Positions 1-4,217 of a stretch of 6,147 nt of DNA are shown here, piece by piece; position 1 is the stretch's first letter, and every line of letters begins with the position of its first letter. A model generated the notes under the pieces. That model was not told the origin of the DNA. It did no database searches and saw only the letters and a list, made by a program, of their open reading frames with translations. Source of the stretch: an uncultured Eubacteriales bacterium (GTDB lineage Bacteria > Bacillota > Clostridia > Eubacteriales > Anaerofustaceae). The DNA lies in NCBI GenBank assembly GCA_902796565.1, contig CADBPP010000326.1, positions 1-6,147 on the forward strand. The letters are read 5' to 3'. The position numbers and the translations under genes were made by a program.

Positions 1-609
1 GGCACATTTACCTTCGAAGTCCCGGTAGTCCATTACCGTGAATTAATGGACATAGTCATCATCAAGGGATGGGTAGACGAAGACAATAAAGACGGACGCA
101 GACCGGATTCCATCGTTGTAAATCTTTATAAGGACGGTCAGGCTACAGGCACGTCTGTTAAGATAACAAGCGAGCCGCCCGAGATCCCGCTTGATCCCGA
201 GCCGGTGGATCCTGTTCCTCTTGACGAACCGGGAAATAGAGGTGCCAAGGGACCCGAACAGGAACCCGAGGATGAACCGGATGAAGAACCGGATGTCTCT
301 GAAGTATGGGTAGGTCTCATACAAGGCGTATACCGTTATGTTTACGATGGATTCGATATTACAAAGAGGGATGAAAAGCCGGTTGAGATAGAATATTCCA
401 TTCAGGAAGACAAAATACCTTACTATGAAGCGGAATATGAAGGCGAAGCGCCTTTCCTGGTCATTGTCAATACATATGTTCCGCCCACACCTCAGCCGGA
501 TACCGGATATGTGAGCTACAGGATGCTTCTGATCGCACTTCAGTATCTGTGCGTCGTGCTCTGCGCATATGCTGTGGTGAAGCAGAAGAGAAGACTGAAC
601 AGAAAATAA
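1..609 (+). CDS. Cna B-type domain surface protein, C-terminal part (5' end outside window)
   Basis: The frame is open from base 1, so the ATG at 46 is an internal Met and the true start lies upstream; residues here are numbered from that Met. The sequence shows one Cna B-type fold: a first strand with K7 in IIKGWVD, then NKDGRRPDSIVVNLYKDG, later DGFDITKRDEKPVEIEYSIQED, and a last strand VNTYVP with N142. K7, E121 and N142 sit where the Lys, Glu and Asn of an intramolecular isopeptide bond sit in this family. Residues 42-85 form an acidic, proline-rich insertion between strands. The C-terminus has PQPDTG (149-154), a hydrophobic helix at about 160-178 and a basic tail, KQKRRLNRK. This is the layout of a sortase-anchored wall protein, although LPXTG is replaced by QPDTG. 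The family role is a stalk or adhesin module outside the cell; the ligand cannot be inferred. If a sortase does not recognise the motif, it is simply membrane-anchored. Confidence 0.8.
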   Translation, partial: GTFTFEVPVVHYRELMDIVIIKGWVDEDNKDGRRPDSIVVNLYKDGQATGTSVKITSEPPEIPLDPEPVDPVPLDEPGNRGAKGPEQEPEDEPDEEPDVSEVWVGLIQGVYRYVYDGFDITKRDEKPVEIEYSIQEDKIPYYEAEYEGEAPFLVIVNTYVPPTPQPDTGYVSYRMLLIALQYLCVVLCAYAVVKQKRRLNRK

Positions 610-645
610 TCTGACAAATAACGGTTAAAGTTAAAGACAAACATG

Positions 646-674
646 GACCGGCCCTGCAGCGGGCCGGTCTCTTT
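646..674 (+). terminator. Intrinsic terminator-like hairpin after the surface-protein gene
   Basis: A perfect 9-bp GC-rich stem (GACCGGCCC at 646-654 with GGGCCGGTC at 661-669) encloses a 6-nt loop, 36 bases after the stop codon. The T tract downstream is weak (TCTCTTT), so termination on the plus strand may be partial. On the minus strand the stem is followed by a sequence with scattered Ts, so some bidirectional function is possible. Confidence 0.6.
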
Positions 675-760
675 GTACGCAGCGCAATCCTTCAGATGAT
701 ACAGGACAGGCAGGATGTTATCGGAAATGACTCTGCGATGTCCCTGAAAACTGACTTTGT

Positions 761-790
761 AAAAAAGAAAAAGCCGCATTTCTGCGGCTT
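761..790 (-). terminator. Intrinsic terminator of rpsO
   Basis: Read on the minus strand, an 8-bp stem AAGCCGCA/TGCGGCTT closes a GAAA tetraloop (GNRA class). It is followed directly by a long U-rich tract, TTTTTCTTTTTT, with the stem overlapping its first two Ts. The stem begins 11 bases after the rpsO stop codon. This is a textbook Rho-independent terminator and shows that rpsO transcription ends here, with no pnp co-transcribed. Confidence 0.93.
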
Positions 791-801
791 AGGGGGTTCG
801 A

Positions 802-1062
802 TTATTTTCTCAGGCCGAGCTTTGCGATGCATGCTCTGTAGCGCTCGATGTCCACGCTCATCAGGTAGTTGAGAAGTCTTCTTCTCTTACCGACCATCTT
901 GAGCAGGCCCCTTCTTGAATGATGGTCCTTCTTGTTTGCCTTGAGGTGCTCGTTCAGATTGTTGATCCTTGCAGTAAGGATGGCGATCTGTACCTCAGGA
1001 GAACCGGTGTCGCCTTCGTGCTTAGCGTTGTCGGCGATGATCTGGGTCTTGTCGATCTGCAT
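802..1062 (-). CDS. rpsO: 30S ribosomal protein S15
   Basis: The 86-residue product belongs to the S15 family, which is normally about 88-89 residues. S15 is a primary-binding protein of the small ribosomal subunit; it binds the three-way junction of the central domain of 16S rRNA and helps form a bridge to the large subunit. The diagnostic segments are visible: DTGSPEVQIAILTARINNL (about 18-36), the nearly invariant KKDHHSRRGLL (44-54) and the basic stretch VGKRRRLLNYL (57-67), ending in KLGLRK. I chose the ATG at 1062 because GGAGGA lies 5 nt upstream and the protein then begins as S15 proteins do. An in-frame upstream start would add 14 residues with no ribosome binding site. The gene lies downstream of valS in the same orientation but has its own promoter and terminator. 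pnp, a common downstream partner of rpsO, is absent. Confidence 0.97.
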   Translation of the reverse strand: MQIDKTQIIADNAKHEGDTGSPEVQIAILTARINNLNEHLKANKKDHHSRRGLLKMVGKRRRLLNYLMSVDIERYRACIAKLGLRK

Positions 1063-1143
1063 GATATTCCTCCGTAAATAATATATTCGCCTGCGGCCCG
1101 GCATGCGTCCGGAAGAAACGCCACACTGCGCCGCGGTAACAGC
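1063..1143 (-). promoter_or_regulatory. GC-rich structured 5' leader of rpsO, possible S15 autoregulatory RNA
   Basis: If the promoter at 1151-1178 is correct, the transcript has a leader of about 80 nt. Complementary arms are visible on the minus strand. An outer pairing GCGGC (1134-1130) with GCCGC (1097-1093) encloses GGCGT (1122-1118) with ACGC-AT-GCC (1108-1100). A competing CCGG/CCGG hairpin overlaps the inner helix, so two folds may be mutually exclusive. The last part, holding the ribosome binding site, is AT-rich and open. rpsO leaders in several bacterial groups bind S15 to repress their own translation, but their structures differ between phyla. I cannot match this one to a known class, so the regulatory role is inference. 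Confidence 0.4.
1068..1073 (-). promoter_or_regulatory. Ribosome binding site of rpsO
   Basis: GGAGGA on the minus strand, 5 nt from the ATG at 1062. It fixes the start codon and rules out the longer reading of the frame. Confidence 0.9.
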
Positions 1144-1150
1144 AAGAACT

Positions 1151-1178
1151 ATTATATCCGAAAAAAGGCCTTTTGCAA
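1151..1178 (-). promoter_or_regulatory. Sigma-A promoter of rpsO, overlapping the valS terminator
   Basis: On the minus strand a perfect -10 box TATAAT (1156-1151) is preceded, after a 16-bp spacer, by TTGCAA (1178-1173; 4 of 6 matches to TTGACA). The expected start site is near 1143. The -35 box includes the tetraloop of the valS terminator, and the spacer includes its 3' arm and T tract. Confidence 0.75.
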
Positions 1179-1186
1179 GGCCTTTT
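1161..1186 (-). terminator. Intrinsic terminator of valS
   Basis: On the minus strand a perfect 10-bp stem, AAAAGGCCTT with AAGGCCTTTT, closes a GCAA (GNRA) tetraloop and ends in a run of six Ts. It begins 32 bases after the valS stop codon. It separates valS from rpsO transcriptionally. Confidence 0.92.
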
Positions 1187-1218
1187 GACGATTTTATGCT
1201 TTAAAACCGCATGTTTTT

Positions 1219-3858
1219 TTACTTCATGTATGAACTGAGTCCCGCTTCGATGTCGGAAAGGAGGCTCCTGTAGTTTTCGAGCTTCTCTCTTTCCGCCGCC
1301 ACCACCTTTTCGGGGGCCTTGGAGGTAAAGCCTTCGTTGGAGAGCTTTGCCTCGAGACGCGCTATCTCGGAGGTGAGACGGTCCTTCTCCTTGGTGAGAC
1401 GGGCGATCTCCTTTTCCCTGTCGATGAGGCTGTCCATGGGGATGATGCACTTGGCGGTGTTCGTGACCACCGTAAGGGCGTTGTCCATCTCCATCTCCTC
1501 CGTCCTGATCTCCACGCTCTCGCAGGAAGCCATCTTTATGAAGCTGTCCTCGTTGCCGCGGTAGATGGACTCGTTTTCGGATTCGGTGATGATGTACAGG
1601 GGAGCCTTCTTTGAAGGCGGTATGTTCATCTTCGCCCTGGCATTCCTGATGCCCCTGATGGCGTCGATGATCTCCGCCACCTGCCTGGTCTCGGCGGGGA
1701 AGTCCCTGGATGCGTCATATTCAGGCCACTTCGTGATGATAAGGGGGGTCTCCGATTCCGTAAGGTGATCGTAGATCTCCTCCGTGATGAAGGGCATGAA
1801 GGGATGCAGGAGCTTGAGGATATCGCAGAAGGATGTGTACAGGGTGTACTGGGCCGTGAGGCGGGCCTTCTTATCCTCTCCGGTGAGACGGCTCTTGGAG
1901 AATTCGATGTACCAGTCGCAGAACTCGCTCCAGATGAAGTTGTAGAGCTTCTCAAGAGCGATGCCCAGCTCGTACTTGTCCAGGTTGTCCGTGACATCCC
2001 TTACCATCTCGTTGGTGCGGGAGATGATCCACTTGTCGATGTTGGTGAGGCTTACCTGATCGAAGGCGGTGGACGTGTCGTAGTCCGCAAGGTTCATCAT
2101 GATGAATCTCGCTGCGTTGTTCACCTTGTTGGCGAAGTTGCGGCTGGCTTCCACCTTTTCATACTGCCATCTCGCGTCGTTTCCTGCGGCGTTTCCGGTG
2201 ACCAGGGTGAAGCGGACGGCGTCGGCTCCGTACTTCTCGACTTCCTCCAGGGGATCCACGCCGTTGCCCAGGGACTTGGACATCTTGCGGCCCTGGTCGT
2301 CACGGATGATGCCGTTGATGTATACATGATGGAAGGGCGTCTTTCCGCAGTATTCCAGTCCCGAGAAGATCATTCTGGCGACCCAGAAGAAGATGATGTC
2401 GAATCCGGTGACCAGAACGTCGTTGGGATAGAACTTTTTGAAGTCCTCCGTCTCATTGGGCCATCCCAGTGTGGAGAAGGGCCACAGAGCCGATGAGAAC
2501 CAGGTGTCCAGAACATCCTTTTCCTGGGTGAATGATGTGCCGCCGCACTTCGGGCAGGTGTGGGGCTCATCCTTTGCCACCACTATCTCACCGCACTTGT
2601 CGCAGTAATACGCGGGGATACGGTGTCCCCACCAGAGCTGGCGGGAGATGCACCAGTCACGGACGTTCTCCATCCAGTTGAAGTATATCTTCTTGAAGCG
2701 GTCGGGGACGAACTTCGTGTCTCCGGAGTACACCGCTTCCAGAGCGGGCTCCGCCAGGGGCTTCATCTCCACGAACCACTGGTTCGAGGTGATGGGCTCC
2801 ACCGTGGTATGGCAGCGGTAGCACTTGCCCACGTTGTGTACGTGCTTTTCTATCTTTTCGAGCAGTCCCAGCTCCTCGAGGTCCTTTACGATGACGTCCC
2901 TGGCCTCATAGCGGTCCATGCCGGCATACTTGCCGCAGTTGTCCGCCATGGTGGCGTCGTCATTGAGGATCCTGATCTGCTCAAGGTTATGCCTTAAGCC
3001 CACCTCAAAGTCGTTGGGGTCGTGGCAGGGGGTCATCTTGACACAGCCTGTACCGAACTCCATGTCGACATACTCGTCGGCAATGATGGGGATCCTTCTG
3101 TTGACCAGGGGCAGGATGCAGTACTTGCCCACCAGGTCGGTATATCTCCCGTCGTTGGGATTGACCGCGACGCCGGTGTCGCCCAGCATGGTCTCCGGAC
3201 GGGTGGTGGCCACCACGACGTAACGGTCCGTGCCCTCGATGGGGTACCTTAAGTGCCACAGATGTCCCTCTTCCTCCTCGTACTCGACTTCCGCGTCGGA
3301 GAGGGCGGTCTTGCAGTCGGGGCACCAGTTGATGATTTTGTTGGCGCGGTAGATGAGTCCCTTGTCATAGAGTCGGATGAATGCTTCCTTTACGGCCTCG
3401 TTGCATCCCTCGTCCAGGGTGAAGCGCTCCCTGCTCCAGTCACAGGAAACTCCCAGGGCCTTGAGCTGCTGAACTATCTTCGCGCGGTAGAAGTTGGCCC
3501 AGTCCCAGGCCTTTTCCATGAATTCGTCACGGTCCAGGTCAGCCTTGGTCTTTCCCTCTTCCTTACGGATCTTGTCCAGTACCTTCACCTCGGTGGCTAT
3601 GGATGCGTGGTCCTCTCCCGGGACCCACAGGGCGGCGTAGCCCTGCATCCTCTTGTAGCGGATCAGTATGTCCTGCAGCGTGCCGTTGAAGGCATGGCCG
3701 ATGTGCAGCTGTCCCGTGATGTTGGGGGGCGGCAGCACGATGGTGTAGGGTTTGCCCTCCGGATTGATCTCCGGAGCGAAGCATCCCTTTTCCTCCCACA
3801 TTCTGTAGATCTTTTCCTCTATGGCGGAGGGGTCGTAGATCTTGTCAAGTTCTTTCAT
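1219..3858 (-). CDS. valS: Valyl-tRNA synthetase
   Basis: The 879-residue cytoplasmic class Ia synthetase charges tRNA-Val with valine using ATP and hydrolyses mischarged Thr-tRNA. The length is full for bacterial ValRS. Visible in order: the HIGH signature in PPPNITGQLHIGHA (43-56; HIGH 52-55); PGEDHASIATE (80-90); the editing (CP1) domain with TTRPETMLGDTGVAVNPND (218-236) and GTGCVKMTPCHDPNDFEVG (269-287); DWCISRQLWWGHRIP (401-415); the KMSKS loop (525-529); a helical anticodon-binding domain at about 615-770; and a C-terminal coiled-coil arm (about 812-876). Four CxxC motifs (C179/C182, C346/C349, C419/C422, C435/C438) suggest two zinc sites. The ATG at 3858 is preferred because GAAAGGA lies upstream; the longer frame starts at a TTG inside the T-box terminator tract. 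A T-box leader regulates it and a strong terminator ends it, so it is probably monocistronic. Confidence 0.98.
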   Translation of the reverse strand: MKELDKIYDPSAIEEKIYRMWEEKGCFAPEINPEGKPYTIVLPPPNITGQLHIGHAFNGTLQDILIRYKRMQGYAALWVPGEDHASIATEVKVLDKIRKEEGKTKADLDRDEFMEKAWDWANFYRAKIVQQLKALGVSCDWSRERFTLDEGCNEAVKEAFIRLYDKGLIYRANKIINWCPDCKTALSDAEVEYEEEEGHLWHLRYPIEGTDRYVVVATTRPETMLGDTGVAVNPNDGRYTDLVGKYCILPLVNRRIPIIADEYVDMEFGTGCVKMTPCHDPNDFEVGLRHNLEQIRILNDDATMADNCGKYAGMDRYEARDVIVKDLEELGLLEKIEKHVHNVGKCYRCHTTVEPITSNQWFVEMKPLAEPALEAVYSGDTKFVPDRFKKIYFNWMENVRDWCISRQLWWGHRIPAYYCDKCGEIVVAKDEPHTCPKCGGTSFTQEKDVLDTWFSSALWPFSTLGWPNETEDFKKFYPNDVLVTGFDIIFFWVARMIFSGLEYCGKTPFHHVYINGIIRDDQGRKMSKSLGNGVDPLEEVEKYGADAVRFTLVTGNAAGNDARWQYEKVEASRNFANKVNNAARFIMMNLADYDTSTAFDQVSLTNIDKWIISRTNEMVRDVTDNLDKYELGIALEKLYNFIWSEFCDWYIEFSKSRLTGEDKKARLTAQYTLYTSFCDILKLLHPFMPFITEEIYDHLTESETPLIITKWPEYDASRDFPAETRQVAEIIDAIRGIRNARAKMNIPPSKKAPLYIITESENESIYRGNEDSFIKMASCESVEIRTEEMEMDNALTVVTNTAKCIIPMDSLIDREKEIARLTKEKDRLTSEIARLEAKLSNEGFTSKAPEKVVAAEREKLENYRSLLSDIEAGLSSYMK

Positions 3859-3867
3859 GTCGCGTTT

Positions 3868-3874
3868 TCCTTTC
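3868..3874 (-). promoter_or_regulatory. Ribosome binding site of valS
   Basis: GAAAGGA on the minus strand, with AGGA 9 nt from the ATG at 3858. It lies directly after the U tract of the T-box terminator, so only read-through transcripts carry it. This decides the start codon in favour of MKELDKIYDP. Confidence 0.8.
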
Positions 3875-3920
3875 AAAAAAACCAAAACCGCGAACCGATG
3901 GGACGGAGATCTTCCGCGGT
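3875..3920 (-). terminator. Regulated terminator of the valS T-box
   Basis: On the minus strand ACCGCG (3920-3915) plus AA pairs with TTCGCGGT (3894-3887), leaving one bulged G. An upper CCG/CGG helix is also possible, and the stem is followed by TTTTGGTTTTTTT. The 5' arm is the 3' half of the T-box bulge and antiterminator, so the two folds are mutually exclusive. This is how transcription-attenuating T-boxes work. Confidence 0.88.
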
Positions 3921-4100
3921 ACCACCCATCTTAATTCACGGTGAATTCACTCTCGGGGCTGTAACGTGCCCAAACGGCCCATTAAGGGCAGACTCCCGCG
4001 TGACGTTCAACGGATGTCCCCGGAGATATTTCAGCCTGGTATCTCCTCTCTGAAGAGCGGCATTGCCCGTTTACTCCCCGCGTTCAGCGTCTTTGCTTTG
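3875..4100 (-). promoter_or_regulatory. T-box riboswitch, valine specific (GUC specifier), of valS
   Basis: The minus strand carries the T-box core GGGTGGTACCGCG (3927-3915). The antiterminator can be read base by base: GATGGG (3930-3925) pairs with CCCATC (3902-3897), the 7-nt bulge is TGGTACC (3924-3918), and GCGG (3917-3914) pairs with CCGT (3906-3903). In the bulge, TGGT would pair with a tRNA 3' end ACCA, which fits tRNA-Val with discriminator A. Stem I has AGTA (4075-4072) facing GAAC (4008-4005), the loop-E pair of the specifier loop, with AACGG/CCGTT above it. The triplet after GAAC is GTC (4004-4002), a Val codon followed by A. The AG-bulge-like AGAGAG is also present. Uncharged tRNA-Val should stabilise the antiterminator and switch valS on. 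Confidence 0.96.
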
Positions 4101-4106
4101 CATTAT

Positions 4107-4135
4107 ATTATATTAAAAGGGGGTGGGATTGTCAA
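4107..4135 (-). promoter_or_regulatory. Consensus sigma-A promoter of the valS T-box transcript
   Basis: TTGACA (4135-4130), a 17-bp spacer and TATAAT (4112-4107) on the minus strand match the housekeeping consensus at all twelve positions. The expected start is near 4100, giving a leader of about 240 nt. A second TATAAT overlaps downstream but would leave a 22-bp spacer. Such a strong promoter fits a gene whose control is exerted afterwards by attenuation. Confidence 0.93.
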
Positions 4136-4146
4136 CAATATTATTG
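4136..4146. repeat. Small inverted repeat between divergent -35 boxes
   Basis: CAATA (4136-4140), one T, then TATTG (4142-4146) form a perfect 11-bp interrupted palindrome. It abuts the valS -35 box and enters the -35 box of the divergent gene. It could be an operator, but AT-rich palindromes of this size are common by chance. Confidence 0.3.
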
Positions 4147-4172
4147 CATTAGTTCCCTCCCCGGGGTATAAT
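4144..4172 (+). promoter_or_regulatory. Sigma-A-like promoter of the divergent membrane-protein gene
   Basis: A perfect -10 TATAAT (4167-4172) lies 17 bp after TTGCAT (4144-4149), which matches only the TTG of the -35 consensus. The expected start is near 4179. It is back to back with the valS promoter, with 8 bp between the two -35 boxes. The weak -35 suggests lower basal activity or dependence on an activator. Confidence 0.7.
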
Positions 4173-4179
4173 ATTATAT

Positions 4180-4191
4180 CTGTGCGCACAG
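4180..4191. promoter_or_regulatory. Perfect 12-bp palindrome near the transcription start, candidate operator
   Basis: CTGTGCGCACAG is a perfect 12-bp palindrome beginning about 7 bases after the -10 box. It ends 26 bases before the chosen ATG and is followed by G and seven Ts (4193-4199). A repressor bound here would block initiation or early elongation. In RNA it could at most form a 4-bp stem with a GCGC loop, so it is a poor terminator despite the T run. No known regulator is recognised. Confidence 0.45.
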
Positions 4192-4208
4192 GTTTTTTTG
4201 GCATGGAT

Positions 4209-4212
4209 GAGG
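4209..4212 (+). promoter_or_regulatory. Ribosome binding site deciding the start of the membrane-protein gene
   Basis: GAGG (within TGAGGT) ends 5 nt before the ATG at 4218, a good distance. The upstream in-frame ATG at 4203 has no ribosome binding site and would place this motif inside the coding sequence. The ATG at 4215 would be only 2 nt away. Confidence 0.7.
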
Positions 4213-4217
4213 TAATG

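Noticed and set aside
694..801. Small plus-strand frame beginning ATGATACAGGAC in the convergent spacer
   Set aside because: It has no ribosome binding site, follows a terminator, and reads through the rpsO terminator into antisense rpsO.
1063..1104. N-terminal extension of S15 by 14 residues
   Set aside because: The extension would translate through GGAGGA, which is the ribosome binding site for the family-typical start at 1062.
1765..2496. Plus-strand open frame of 243 codons inside valS
   Set aside because: It is a shadow of the ValRS catalytic and anticodon-domain codons, caused by codon bias. No independent signals support it.
3859..3885. Longer valS start at a TTG (MVFLKGKRDMKEL)
   Set aside because: The TTG lies in the T-box terminator region and lacks a ribosome binding site, while the ATG at 3858 has GAAAGGA at a proper distance and gives the family-typical N-terminus.
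3253..4053. Plus-strand open frame of 266 codons running through valS and the T-box leader
   Set aside because: It is antisense to conserved ValRS residues and to the structured T-box RNA, and has no ribosome binding site or recognisable domain.
4180..4199. CTGTGCGCACAG plus T run as an intrinsic terminator
   Set aside because: The palindrome has no loop; at best it gives a 4-bp stem, too weak for termination. An operator is the better reading.
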